Assembly: GCF_003597395.2 (NCBI RefSeq)
Contig: NC_133773.1
Span: forward strand, 63,622,334 to 63,686,333
Reading direction: 5' to 3'
DNA length: 64,000 bases
From: Chelonoidis abingdonii
Lineage: Eukaryota; Chordata; Testudines; Testudinidae
The translations under genes were made by a program, and so were the position numbers. The notes under the pieces were generated by a model, which was not told the DNA's origin, made no database searches, and saw only the letters and a list, made by a program, of their open reading frames with translations. Position 1 is the stretch's first letter; every line of letters begins with the position of its first letter. This document shows positions 10,986-22,925 of the stretch, in pieces.

Positions 10986-12539
10986 AAAAAATGTTCAGGC
11001 ATATCTGAAAACAAAACTAAGGAAAGATGTCAAATTAAAAAACGGCTTTAAATTGAACTTTTATCTTCAGTCGTTCCTGTAGTGAGTCTCTTGGTGGAAA
11101 AACATAATTCCTGACTTTTCTATGTGACAGACACTATTTTTGGGGTTTTCATCACCATGTTTCTAGTGCAGAGCAGCAAAATCAGTGAATGTATGCACAG
11201 ATGAATTAACCATGATATCAGTATGATAATGTGGTATCATGGGGATCTGTGGAGAAGAGTCTACATGCATCAAATGTAATAGCTGTGCTAGCATTACGGT
11301 GCTCTTCCTGCTCTTATATATTTATCCTCATTTGGAAATAGGTAAAGAAAATCCAAGTAAGGATTTTGAGAAATGTAAGTTTTTATGAATAAGATCATTA
11401 AACTAGAATTGTATATGCTATCAGCAGTCAGATATATTGAAGGAAAGAACTGGAAGATTTTTCATGTTTGTCTAATTTAGGGTTTTTCCTCCCATACTTT
11501 AAGGCGATATTTCTTCAGGCTGCACTGCAGTTTTTTCTTAAGAGTACATGATGTGATTTAAGTAATGCCGTTTATAAGAAATGTCTTCCATCAGTCACAG
11601 TAATAGGCACTTTTAAAATAGACAGTTTGTGACAGCAGAAAAACTTTCTGTAAGTGTAGCTAAAGTGTCCAGTCCTGCAAGCCCATCTACCGAGTCCCTT
11701 TATAGACAAGTGTCTCGTGACTAGTACCATTTATATATACAGAGTTTCCTCCCATGAGTAAAGGGTTGCAGAACGAGACTTAAGATGGCCCAGTACCTTT
11801 TGTCCAGCAGGGAAACCAGACAAGCCTAACAGTTTCATAAACATCTTGCATACTCAAAGCATCTCTAAGTGCACTGTAAAATAATGAGGTAAATAATGCT
11901 GGGGAAACACATCAGCCATTAAATGCTGAACAATAAATCTTAACATTACAGTGTTTTTCACCAGGGAGAATGTCAGATTATCACCTACACTTTTCAGAAG
12001 TGCTGTGGTACCACAAATTTTCACCTGCAGAATCACCAGAGAGGCATAAACGGGACCTCAGATTAAAGACATGTACAGTATTCCACAACCTTCTAGCTCT
12101 AAGGAGAGAGCCATTCAAATTAATCCAGTATATTAAACAAAGTATGCGACAAACAAAGACAATTTAAATGGATTTATGGTCAAAAAGGTTGACCGACTAA
12201 TGCTCCCTGATGATAGTGATGTTTGCCTCTGCTTGTCGTATAATCAGTCCTCACTTCTCTTCTAAATCTTCCTTGCTATTATAGCTACACTAGAGTAGAA
12301 GATTTAAAATTAGTTTTGAATGCAGGATGTGATTTTTGCCTTACTCATATTGAGTAATACTTTACATTGCAGATAGTATCTTACTCAGTGAGACTAACTA
12401 CTCAACTTGAGTAAAGGTGGCACAGCTGGGCCCATAATGGGTAAATCAAGTATTGATCATAAACACTACTTGTTTGTTGAAGTAACTGATCATGATATGG
12501 GGTTGGGCACATAAGTATTATTGAGCATCACCTAATTTT
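10986..12539. other. Unannotated AT-rich stretch
   Basis: No gene, RNA or classified repeat is recognised. Short open frames here have no domain content. Confidence 0.4.
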
Positions 12540-12740
12540 TAAATGTATTTATCCTCACCACACTCTTGTGAAGAAGGGAAGTGCCATTATCCTGATTTTA
12601 CAGTTGGGAATTAAAGAAAACAGAAAGGGTAAGTAACTTGCCCAACATCACACAAGAAATGTGTAGCAGAGCAGAGACCTGACCCCAGACCTCTCAAGTC
12701 ACAGGCCAACAGTTTAGGCACTGCACCATCCTTCTCTCTA
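12540..12740 (-). repeat. MIR-type SINE
   Basis: From TGTATTTATCCTCACCACAC through GGGTAAGTAACTTGCCCAAC, CACACAAGAAATGTG and the CAGAGCAGAGACCTGACC block, the order matches a near full-length MIR in reverse orientation. It ends at the tRNA-derived promoter half (AGTTTAGGCACTGCACCA). Confidence 0.75.
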
Positions 12741-13039
12741 TCTATATGGTCTGATAACTTGTCACGTCATTACATGGTCAATTTAATTAAAATAATTTGA
12801 AAATTAAGAGTCTTCTGTAAAATACTATTTTTATTACCTTGAATTATGATTACTGTAAGATATTCTTAAATACAAAAGGTAACTTCATTTTAAATACTTT
12901 ACCTACTGATGTTTCTTTTCGATTTTTAAGAGAGCTTTTTTGTTGTTGTTTAGCTACATCATTTTGTATCTGTTTTCCATTATCACAACTCTAGTATGAA
13001 TGAGATGATGTACGTTCGTACAATGAATAAATCTAGTGT

Positions 13040-13670
13040 GGCAAATTGCCGGCACTGTTCTGCTGGGTCTCGTGCTTTCTCTTCTCTGGGGTAGGTTCAG
13101 GGCGCTATTGCTTGCCTCTGAACCAGTTCTTAATCACTCCCCTAGTGTCCTTGGAGGAGGGGAGTGGAGAGGGAGGGACCTGGGCCCGCCCTCTACTCCA
13201 GGTCCCAACCCAGGGGCCCTGGGGTTGTGGTGAACCACTTGACTAGCGGTTTCTTCCCCTGGGTTACTTCCCTCTCATACCCGTCAGCTTGTGAAGGGCT
13301 TCTCGCCTCTCTTCTATACAAGCCTGGTGCCCCTTACCTAGGGTTTCTGTTGGGCTTCCCAATCCACCGCAGCACTCCTCCAAACCTTCTATTTCTCTCT
13401 GGACAAACTCTTCTCTTCTGCAATCTGCACTCTGCTCCAATCCAACCTTTCTCCTTCAACTACCACCCCCTGTCTGACTGAAGCAGGGGTTTATATCCCA
13501 TGACTGGAGTCAGGTGCTCTAACTGGAGTCAGGTGCTCTAACTGGAGTCAGGTGCTCTAATTGGCCACAGCTGTTTTAGTTAATCTAAAGCAAACCTTCC
13601 TCCCTTGGCAGGGAATAAGGCCCCCTGCTAACACTCTTATGCTGCCCTCTGGCCATGCTGTATCACACTA
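13040..13670. repeat. GC-rich dispersed repeat with 19-bp minisatellite
   Basis: A C/T-rich block in AT-rich surroundings. The overlapping open frames at 13036-13481 lie in a different codon phase each and look like by-products of the composition. At 13503-13559 the 19-mer ACTGGAGTCAGGTGCTCTA is repeated three times exactly. It resembles blocks near 22.9-23.5 kb and 36.7-37.2 kb in style. The class is unknown. Confidence 0.45.
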
Positions 13671-14337
13671 GAAATGATGCATGCAGGTTCTTGAAGCTCG
13701 AATCCCAGCAGCAAATGTCGATAGGATTTTGTCTGCTGTAGAAATGGCAAAATATCCAACCCTGACCAAGCAGATGCACTTATTTTCTTTTGCTTGATTT
13801 TTTGTCTTAAAAAAAAAAGTGTAGACTCAAATTAGAAAGAAATCTTGCTGAAAACTGTAAAGATATCTGAGTAGAACTACATGGATCTGAGTGTTTGATA
13901 CTTTTGAGTTCCATTTCAAGGGCAAGAGCAAAAATATTTCCCACTATGAATCTTGTTTTGTGGAAACACTTCACTACATGGGTTTCTCATTTTTAATTAC
14001 ATTTCTTAGCTCCTACTACCATGCATCATACTCACTGTTGTCGGCACTTCACACAAACCTGCATGACAAAATTTAAAGCCAAGGAGAAAAACGAACAGGC
14101 AAAATGTATTCCTTGTCAGTATATCTGCACTTTTATAATGCGAGACAAGTATTATTCATATTCATCACCAGGAGTCTGAGGCTCCTGCTACTATTTAAAA
14201 TGAAGTTGGAAATGCTCAGCTAGAACAGTATAAGGAGCATAATAAATGCCTAAATGGATCTTTAGGGGTTCAAATTAAAGTTCTCATAGTATTCCCATTC
14301 ACCAATATTTCTGTTGAGCAATTGTACCTCAATATTT
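13671..14337. other. Unannotated stretch
   Basis: No feature is recognised. Confidence 0.4.
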
Positions 14338-14462
14338 TCTTGCTGTGAAGGACTAGACCTATGCATGCACACACACACACACGTTAGAATTTGACCACAC
14401 ATTTGTTTATGCATGTGTGTGTGCACACATGGATTAGTCCTTCAGAGCAAGAGAATATTGAG
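14338..14462. repeat. Long palindrome centred on a CA repeat
   Basis: The left arm (CTCAATATTTTCTTGCTGTG, then AAGGACTA) is the near-exact reverse complement of the right arm (TAGTCCTT, then CAGAGCAAGAGAATATTGAG). The CA run at about 14371-14382 faces a TG run at about 14414-14422. The arms are about 55 bases. It could be a MITE, but no target duplication is evident. Confidence 0.7.
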
Positions 14463-16429
14463 GCCAGTTGCAGACCTGAGAATAGAACCCAGATTTTCTT
14501 AGTCCCTGTGCAGCATGCTATTGTCTAGGCCACACTGCCCCTTTTACTTAATACACTACAGCATTTTGTTTGGTGCCTGATCCAGCTCCCATTGCAATCA
14601 TATGTACTTTGACAAGAGCTGGATCATGAAGCTATGAGCAGCCGCACACGGCATCCCTTTCACATGCCCTGTACAATCATTTTGTATCACACCAAATAAC
14701 CCTTTCTCAACTTCTGTTATGATGACTTGTAGCATGGCAACTCTGCAACATCTGGAAGGCAGATTGTTAATGGACAACTTCTGTCCATGTTCTTGATGCC
14801 AGCTGTTAGTTTTCTGGTGTGTGTACATATGGAGCACCAGCCAGATTTCAGGGCTTGTTGGACAAAGCTTTTGATGCACTGGTATGATTGAATTTTACAT
14901 GTATTGTATTCTAGGAATATGAATTGTTTTGTATGTGTGAGGTTGCTAGAATACTATTGTAGACATTAGTATTATTAAGTATTACTATTTTTTTAAAGCA
15001 ATACATGCAGCCTTTTGACTTTTTTTTTTGCTATTTCAAATAGCATTTTTCAGTGACTAAAAAAATCACTTTTGATGCCTCTCCCCCTATACAATAGAGA
15101 AACTATAGAAAAGCTGGAATTTAAAGGCATTGTAGCCATTGGCCAAGTGGCTGGTAAGGCTACCACACAACAACAAAAATAATATCTCAAGACATCTCAC
15201 TAACCTACTGGAGAGGCAGGGACCTACTAAAGGCCCAAGCACGTAGTGCTTATTCAGGCAATGCTTCTATTAAGGTCAATGGGACTTTTTCTGCATAAGC
15301 CTCAAACACCACAAATAATTATAATAAATCATACAGATACCTTTATAAGCCTGGTTCTAAAGAACCATTTTAACTGATGGTATTTGCAGATCCTTCTCTT
15401 TTTTGTGGACTAGCTACTAAAGGGCAACATAACTCACTCTTTATAAGAATTGCAGGATGGTGCCCTAAAATGGTAACACTTGAGAGGCTTCCATGGCCTG
15501 GATTTTGTGTAATTTTTTATGAGGATCATCCCACATGATGATTTTTTCCTCAGACTGAGAAGTATGTTGACTTCCTGCATTATTATTTTCCTCACTGTGT
15601 TGTCATCACCACTTAAAAGGTCATGGAAACAAGTTTCCAATCGGATTCATTATAAAAACAATTATCCCCAAGCACTTTGAAAGTAAATAATCTAAGTAAA
15701 GAATCTTAGACATTAAGTCCAATTCAGTATTTGCAAAAGAAGCTTAGGAGTTCATCATTCCTGGTCTTCCATGTTTTAATGTGATTCCTTCCTTCCATCT
15801 TGTAACTAAGCTTATAGCTCCACTGACTGATCTGAAGTTTTGCAGCTGTCTAGTTGGATCAACTTCAGTTTAGATTAAGCTGAAAATGTTATCCTGGCCT
15901 TGTTTAACTGAATCTTTCATTTCACCTGCTGGCTCTTTCTAGATGATTTGTTTTGAGATTACCAGAGGTTGTCTTTACATCAGTTCTCTACAGTCTGTAT
16001 AAGAGTTGAATAAAGATATATATTATAGGAAGAAAAAAAATCAAAATATAATCTATAAAACTGCATGACTAGGTTTTAGAGGCAAAATTCCATCTTCATT
16101 AATCATAAAAATGCCCAAATGGCAATGCTTAATGATTTGTAGTGTTTATTTAACTCTCATGGAAAGATAATGCTGATTGTAGTGGCCAAATTGAGCTCTA
16201 GTCAATAAACAAAAGTGTGACATTTTCAACTAGCTGCAGTCCAATATGCTAAAGTAGTATGTTCAGCAGATAAGGGCCTGATTCTATGAGGTTCTGAGTG
16301 CACTTATGAGAAGCGCATAGCTTCTTTGAGAATCACGCCTTAATTCTTAAAACTTCTGTAGTATTGCAGCCTGCATATTCTTGAATCTTTTGATGTCACA
16401 TGAGGACCAGATGATACTCCACTATAAAT
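14463..16429. other. Unannotated stretch
   Basis: No gene is recognised. 15249-15300 is a weak palindrome with the GTCAATGGGA core (GCTTATTCAGGCA paired with a diverged TGCATAAGC). Confidence 0.4.
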
Positions 16430-16625
16430 GAGAGTACATCACAAGTAAATCTGCTGAAGCCACTGGAGTTACACTAGTGTCAATCCAGAGTAACAGTGAA
16501 CAATTTGCCTCACTGTCTCTGGACCAAATTCTCCCATGGAGTAGAACACAATCATACATAAATTTAATAAAATCGTCCCTGAAATTACTGCATGCGGTTA
16601 CAATGTCTTTTACATGTTTCCTGTA
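16430..16625. repeat. Diverged repeat, copy 1 of a pair
   Basis: This segment aligns with 18894-19085 in the same orientation. Shared words include CCATGGAGTAGAACA, CATAAATTTAATA and CAATYTGCCTCA. The class is unknown. Confidence 0.55.
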
Positions 16626-17685
16626 CCTTCACCCTACCCCCCAGCATGATTCCAACTTGCTTGGCCCCTGTCTGTGGCAGCAAGGCCAGACAGGGGCGGG
16701 GCAGGAGGGAAGAGGGGAAAGGGTGGCTAGCTGCTGATGCCCCTGCCAGGCTCTTTTAGGCAGCTGCTGTACTGCCTAGAGTAGCATCCCAGAGCAGCCA
16801 ACTCGAGCTGCATGAGAAGTGTCTCCGTTCTGCAACTTCCATTCCCTGCTCAAGCCCACCTGCCTGGGAGAGCAGTCAAGCATGCTGCTGGGGAGGCACA
16901 GCAGGAGAAGGACAGAGTCCCCCTGTAGGCAGTATGGGGCAGGGAGAGCACAGTGGCCCTGAGCTGGCACAGCATTGCGAGGAGTCACTGTCCAGAGGAG
17001 ATGCATGGGGTGGTCACATCCTTTAGATTGTGCCCCTGCAGTATGGGGAGGCACAAGTCATCTATGTGGGGTGTAATGGCAGACAATATCTTCTATGATT
17101 TTAAATTACAATAATTCACATAATAAAAACATTCTTCCCCAAAGCCCAGTTCCTTTCTCTGTCCCACATCCTGGGAAGTTGGGGCACAGCATAATCTCAG
17201 TTTCTTGGGGGAAGGAGGAAGAATATTGAACCCCTTGTATTCCTCCTGTTGGGTCCCATGGATGTGACTTGATCCTCTTCTCCTGTTTGACCTGGTGGCA
17301 TTTGTCCTGGTCAGCAAGCTTCAGTGCTGACTCCAGCTCCAGTCCTCTCTCCTGCACAGTAATTCAGTTCCACTCTTAACTCCACATCTCAGGCTACCCC
17401 CAATGGCTGGTGATGGGATACTAGATGGGGAGGGCTCCGAGTTACTACAGATAATTCTTTCCCATGTGTCTGGCTGGTGGGTCTTGCCAAAATGCTCAGA
17501 GGCCAACTGCCTGCCATATTTGGCTTTGAGAAGGATTTTTCCCTTGGGTCAGATTGGCAGAGATCTGGGCGTGGGGTGGAGTGGGTGTTATGCCTTCCTT
17601 TACAGCATGGGGCATCGATCACTTACAGGTTTAAACTAGTGTAAATGGTGGATTCTCTGTAACTTGAAGTCTTTAAACCATGATT
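16626..17685. other. GC-rich stretch without identifiable gene
   Basis: 16640-17060 is GC-rich and directly abuts repeat copy 1. Many overlapping open frames on both strands (16776-17639) exist, but none has a recognisable domain. It is likely a degraded repeat. Confidence 0.35.
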
Positions 17686-17815
17686 TGAGGACCTCAGTAA
17701 CTCAGCCAGAGGTTAGGGGTCTGTTACTGGAGTGGGTGGGTGAGCATCTATGGCCTGCAATGTGCTGGAGGTTAGACTAGATGATCATGATGGTCCCTTC
17801 TGGCCTTAAAGTCCA
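17686..17815 (+). repeat. CR1-type LINE 3' end fragment
   Basis: The stretch AGGTTAGACTAGATGATCAT, then GATGGTCCCTTCTGGCCTTA, is the characteristic 3' untranslated end of CR1-like LINEs in sauropsids, read on the plus strand. Confidence 0.7.
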
Positions 17816-18893
17816 TCTCTTGTCATCACTGCTACCTCTGCTGGACCATTTGTGGCACCATCTCCTTGGTCTCTGCACACCCAGTAGGGGGAAAAGGGAA
17901 CTCTCCTAACCCCATCTGGGGGAGGTACACCACCAATCTCAGATCATCTGAGCAGAGTGTGGCTACTACTTCCAATTTTCCCAGATCAGTAGCAAACAAA
18001 TCTTGCTGCTCATACAAGTTCAACAGCTGCTCTTTCTTCAGTGGTCCCTAATTCATGTTTCAGTCTCTCTTTTCACTATTCTGTTCCCCAAAATACTACT
18101 TTTCTCTGAAAAAAACCCCTTTTCTCTGTGCCTTTCCATCTCTGATACCAGTGTTCACTGCTGTTGACCCTTATGGCAGTCACACTGTCATAGATCCCAT
18201 ACACATTGCCACCATATTGTCACAGTTTCAGGGTAACTGCACCTGTATTTCCCTCTGTGGCCCACTTCAGGAGTGCCCAGTTAGGTCTCAGGTCTGTAGC
18301 TATCACCAGTCTCTGGGCAGAGACCCTTGTTCCACTCCCTTATAACTAGGGATCATAAGGCTGCACAGCCCAGTGCCATGCTCATTGATATCTCCAGCAA
18401 ACCAGTATATCCAATGATCAGTGCCCATGCATTGCTTTCTCTACAAGGGCTATGAACAGTGTATTGCCAGCAGTTACAAGTTACCACATAGCTTTTTTTA
18501 AGCAAGCACAATTATTCTTAAGGTAAAAGCATAACAGAAATAAACAGATTTAAACATACTTTAAACATGCCAGACATTGCCATTCAGTCTTATGGGGCAC
18601 TACTAGGCCAAAGTTCTTCCAGTCTATCAGTAGGATTGGGGCATCTTGTTTGCTGAATCAAAGAAGGCCCTGTGTCAGTTTAAACTCTTAGGGCCTGTTC
18701 ATAACTCAGCCTTTTCATACCAAAAGTGCTTTCTTTGAGTTTCTGGAAAACCTCAATTTGAATCAGGCTAGGCAAACCTCTCCAGGGGGTAGTACCTCTT
18801 GGGAGTTGTTTAGTCTCAGTGACTCACCTTAATCACCCCTCCGCTATTTTTGGGTTCCTGGAAGTGCTATAGTAACCCTTCCCCATAAACTCC
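17816..18893. other. Repeat-like stretch, unclassified
   Basis: A run including CATAACAGAAATAAACAGAT (near 18530) resembles internal sequence of a turtle dispersed repeat I have seen, but I cannot class it. No coding potential is evident. Confidence 0.35.
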
Positions 18894-19085
18894 CATTTAC
18901 AGTGGAGTACATCAAGAATAAATTTGGTGAAGTCACTGAGTTATTCTGAATTGACACCAGTGTAACTAAACAATCTGCCTCAATTTCTCTCGAATTATCC
19001 CATGGAGTAGAACATGATCTAGTCATAAATTTAATACAGTGGTCTACAAAGATAATTGATGGAGTTGCAATATTTGTCACAACCA
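18894..19085. repeat. Diverged repeat, copy 2 of a pair
   Basis: Homologous in direct orientation to 16430-16625. The shared landmark is CCATGGAGTAGAACA near 19001. Confidence 0.55.
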
Positions 19086-19109
19086 GATCAGGGTATTACC
19101 TCTGCATAA

Positions 19110-19595
19110 GACATTCGTCTGGTGTCCACACTTCCAAAAGGATGTCGGCCAAATTAGAAAGAGTTCAGAGAAAAGCTACAAGAATGATTTAGGGACTGGA
19201 AAACTTGCCTTATAGTGGGACTAAAGAAGCTCACTCCATTAAGAGGTGACTTGGTCACAGTTTAAGAGTACCTACATGCAGAAGGGATATGTGATAGTAG
19301 ATGGCTCTTTAAACGAGCAGAAAAAGGAATAATGTGACCCTATAGTTCGAAGTTGAGGCTAGACAAATTCAGCCTAGAAATAAGGTGCAATACAGTGAGA
19401 GTAGTTGACAAATGAAACAAATTACCTTGGATTCTTCACTACCTGAAGTTTGAATGTCTTTTTTACAAGATGCTCTATTTCAGACAGGAATTGCTGGGTG
19501 ACATTCTTTGGCTTGTGTTATGGAGGTCAGAATGGATGATCATAATGGTCCCTTTGGTTTTAAAAATCTATAAATCTAAGAGGTCCAGCCACCAA
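19110..19595 (+). repeat. CR1-type LINE 3' fragment with reverse-transcriptase tail
   Basis: The plus strand encodes a broken AKLERVQRKATRMI then GLENLPY segment (19147-19215), which is the hallmark C-terminus of CR1-clade reverse transcriptase. It continues through diverged 3' sequence to GATGATCATAATGGTCCCTT and the short tail ATCTATAAATCTAAG. It is 5'-truncated and non-functional. Confidence 0.75.
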
Positions 19596-20023
19596 ACTGG
19601 CACAAATGGTCCCATATACGTGCAAATCCCATGTGTTGGGGTATCAAAATATGGATTTGTACTTAAAAATGGGTGCTTGTAAATTTAAAGACCCAAATTA
19701 ATCTCTAGCGTGACCTGAAACCATTATTTTCAGATTCTTTCCATGTTCAAGTGAATCTGTCTTTGAAGTACCTGTGGCAGAAGTTTACTATTTTAAATGA
19801 GACTTTTAAAGTTTACTTGCAGCCTGATGTTTAGAGGCAGCCGCCACTCAAGTGTAAGTAGATGTAATATTTGTTTTTTTAAAGTCACTGGCCTCTTTTT
19901 GATGAGACCAGCTCCTATAACTACTTCAAGGGTAGGAATAAGCATGGCCTTCCCCATTGCATCTTCTGCCTTTGAATTATCCATAGTATAGGAGCTTCTC
20001 TCAACACAGCCGATTTTTGAGAG
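19596..20023. other. Unannotated stretch
   Basis: No feature is recognised. Confidence 0.4.
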
Positions 20024-20075
20024 CTTTACAGAACTATAAAAGCAGCAGAGAATCCTGTGGCACCTTATAGACTAA

Positions 20076-20369
20076 GGCCACGTCTAGACTACACGCCGGA
20101 TCGGCGCATTAAAATCGATTGCTCGGGGATCGAAAAATCGCGTCTGGTCTGGACGCGATATCTCGATCCCAGAGCGTGCTTAGATCGATTCCGGAACTCC
20201 AGCTAGACGACCAGACTTCTGGATTCGACACAGCGAGCCACGCAGATCGATCCCGCGTGGTGAAGACGGGTGAGTAAATCGATTTTAGATATTTGATTTC
20301 AGCTACGCTATTCTTGTAGCTGAAATTGCGTATCTAAAATCGATTTAATCTCATAGTGTAGACCTGGCC
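20076..20369. mobile_element. PIF/Harbinger-type MITE with TAA target duplication
   Basis: Ends GGCCACGTCTAGACTA and (reverse complement) GGCCAGGTCTACACTA are inverted repeats, flanked by TAA at 20073-20075 and 20370-20372. The uninterrupted target can be read in sibling units at 31017-31030 and 37680-37692 (TATAGACTAACAGACG), which proves the insertion and its TSD. The interior is ATCGAT-rich and self-complementary, like 5468-5760. Confidence 0.9.
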
Positions 20370-20383
20370 TAACAGACGTTTTG

Positions 20384-20421
20384 GAGCGTGAGCTTTCGTG
20401 GGTGAATACCCACTTCGTCAG
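20384..20421 (-). ncRNA. Hammerhead-ribozyme-like motif
   Basis: On the minus strand: CTGACGA, one extra A, a perfect six-pair hairpin (GTGGGT / ACCCAC around ATTC), GAAA, then GCTCACGCTC, which can pair GC with GC around UCAC and ends in UC. This matches the conserved hammerhead layout. The extra A before stem II and a weak stem I are departures from the standard form. Confidence 0.45.
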
Positions 20422-20489
20422 ACGCAGGATCTGCTGCTTTTACAGATCCAGACTAACACGGCTACCCCTCTGATACTTTACAGAACTAT

Positions 20490-21182
20490 GAAATTGTCAA
20501 GGTTTAGATGCTTAAATTACTGCACAGGATAAACAAAACACCATGAATTTATCCAGTCACTGAGATTCTATTTCTGCTAGTAGAGCTGGGAGCTCTCAGC
20601 AAAATATAGCTGGGAAATATTTTGGCTTGTATAAAAACATGCTTTGCTTTGTAAAATAAAAATAATGGAAAGCAGCTCTAGATGAGGTAGTGATAACATG
20701 CTAATCAATTTTGCGCTACAGTTCAATATTTCCTAAGAAATCTTTTTGCTAATGGTATGAGGGACTTATGTGCACTGCAGTAAAATTGCTAAATGGATTA
20801 TGCACTCTATGTTTTAGATAAAATTACTGGCTCTCTTCCTCCTCAGTTCTTTTGTTACTATTTTCTTCTTTGCATACATCTATTTACTGCATTATTTTAA
20901 ATCAATGTGCTGTTTTTTGTTTGCTTGTCTGTCTCCTCAGTCATCTGTGCAAAATTGTGCCTGTTAAGCACAGCCAGTGCTAAGAAGCAGAGCCATCCCA
21001 TACTGTCCTATGGGGTACACTGGGAGGCACTGAGTCTGTGAAACTTTGCTGATTTATACCAGTGAGGATTTATTAAGATCCAGCATAGTTTTCTCTAATA
21101 CTCCTCAAATTTCACTGATCTGGCTCCAAGCCTCCAGGGTTGTACTGGACATCCATAGACTCACTGGATCTATACAGATTTA
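20490..21182. other. Unannotated stretch
   Basis: No gene or repeat is recognised. It ends in TTA (21180-21182), the probable target site of the next MITE. Confidence 0.4.
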
Positions 21183-21447
21183 GGGTACATATACATTGTT
21201 TTGAAACCTGTGGCAGCGAGTCTCAGAGCCTAGGTCTGCAAACCCTGACGCATGTTATGGTGTTAAAAACAGCTGTGTAGATGTTTGGGCTCAGGCTAGA
21301 GCATGAGCTCTGAAGCCTAGGGAGAAGAGTGGTCTTCAGAGCCTGATTTACAGCCTGAGCCACAGTGTGCATACTGCTGTTTTTGAGCCATAGCACAAGG
21401 CCTGTAAGCCAGAGTCTATAGACCTGGGCTCTGAGACTCACTGCTGA
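21183..21447. mobile_element. Palindromic Harbinger-type MITE, right end lost
   Basis: It starts GGGTACATATACATTG after TTA. The arms are complementary: GCAGCGAGTCTCAGAGCC at left against GGCTCTGAGACTCACTGC at right. The right terminal repeat is missing or too diverged. Confidence 0.6.
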
Positions 21448-21623
21448 TTCTCTCTACCAAACAAACAGAAAGATGCTTATAAAGGGTCACAGGCTCCAGT
21501 TAGGGTCCATCTTCTTTCAAAAGAGCAGAAAACCCTTCTGTGCCAGCAACATTAGGGCTTAAGAAATTCTAATTCCATCTAGCAAAGTTCAGTGATTCAA
21601 ATATAAGACAGCCAGCACACTAC

Positions 21624-21752
21624 AGGTGGGATGTTCAAAAGTGCTCAGTATTAGCCTAACTCAGCACCTATTAAAATCAATGGAATAACTCCAGTTGATT
21701 TTAATGCCCCCAGAGTTAGGCCAATGTTGAGAGCTTTTGAAAAATCCCACCT
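21624..21752. repeat. Palindromic repeat
   Basis: AGGTGGGATGTTCAAAAG pairs with CTTTTGAAAAATCCCACCT. TAGCCTAACTC pairs with GAGTTAGGCCA, and ATTAAAATCAATGGA pairs with TCCAGTTGATTTTAAT. The arms are about 60 bases and the element has no coding content. Confidence 0.75.
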
Positions 21753-22925
21753 TATACATTTATCCCAGTGAGGCAATGCTATTCAGATGTCTGGGGTTCC
21801 TACTGGTTTATCTGTGGCTATCAGTTAGCACTAGAGAAGGTTACATACATTGTAATGAATAATTTATTCAATAAACTGCATCTCTTTTTCATTCATGCAT
21901 TGTCCATGTTTATACTGACTTCATTCACCAAATGTCATAATCTGCCACCTTACTTTATCAGTAGCCCCTTTAATCTCACTGAGAGTACTGATAGAACAAA
22001 GTACAACTTAGTGTGTTTAAATGTGACAGAACTGAGCCCTAATTAATTTTGGCAAGTAATTCTTAGACTAGATTGCTGATGAGACTTCATTATGAGTATT
22101 TGAGTTGTTTGGATTGGTCACTTAATCACAGTCTATTTTTGTTCCATAACTGGATGAGCATAACTTTCAGCAGATTTCCAGTGCAAAGACTAACTATTGT
22201 ATTATCTTTAAGCACATCCCTGAGCAAGGGGTAATGCCTGAGCTGCATGAACTCAGGAGTAGCCCTGGGAAACAATGTGACTAGAAACACTCCTCAGAGT
22301 CACTATGCCTCCCTATCTTCTCCTCAGAGGTAGTGATTTACTGTTTACCTTAACCACTGTATAGGCTGACTGAAACAAGAGGGAGGGAAGTGGAGTGAAG
22401 CAACTAATGAGAAGGTAGAGCTGTAGCCAAATGCTAATTCCCCAAGTCAGGGAGAGGAGAAGTAGCTGCCATGTGATTTAGTCGTATATGGTGTATTTCT
22501 CTTTCTCTGCCCCTGTAATAATGGTATTTAGAAAATTATAGAGCACTTCACATATTAAAAGTGCAGTACAGCCATTAAGTAATTCATCTTGCAAGCACCG
22601 ATGTGAATTTAAAATATGTAATTATTATCCAACTTTTAAGATGGGAAAACTCAGTTATATCCCAAAGGCCTTCCTAAAACAATGAATTAGATATTGGTAG
22701 TATGGCACCAGTGTAGGATTATGGAAAGCTATACCAATAGTTTACACACCAATATCTTACCAATAGTTTACACACAGCCTGGGATATTAGGACCTGTTTT
22801 AGGGGACAGTCTTTCACTTGAAAGAGATACTAATGACAAACAGAAAAGATCTTGGTTTTCTCCTATCATGGAGCACACCACTCACGGCCAGACTGGTGTC
22901 TCCTCCTAGTACTTTGAGGATTAAC
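21753..22925. other. Unannotated stretch
   Basis: Nothing classified. A short direct repeat, CCAATAGTTTACACAC, occurs twice near 22734-22775. Confidence 0.4.

Larger units (their letters stand above)
20038..20475 (-). mobile_element. Short non-autonomous Penelope-like unit, interrupted by a MITE
   Basis: A 14-bp direct repeat, CTTTACAGAACTAT, flanks it at 20024-20037 and 20476-20489. Removing the nested MITE and one TAA leaves about 141 bp. Its first part is the reverse complement of the PLE 3' tail (AAAAGCAGCAG through CGTCAGACGCAGG). Its last part, CTGCTGCTTTTACAGATCCA onward, is the terminal tail in forward orientation, as at 62835-62873. So it is an inverted arrangement of PLE end sequences with no protein. 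It probably moved using enzymes from another PLE. Confidence 0.8.

Noticed and set aside
16776..17639. Cluster of short frames in a GC-rich tract suggesting a CpG-island gene
   Set aside because: CpG is not notably enriched by eye, the frames overlap on both strands, and neighbouring sequence is repeat-derived.
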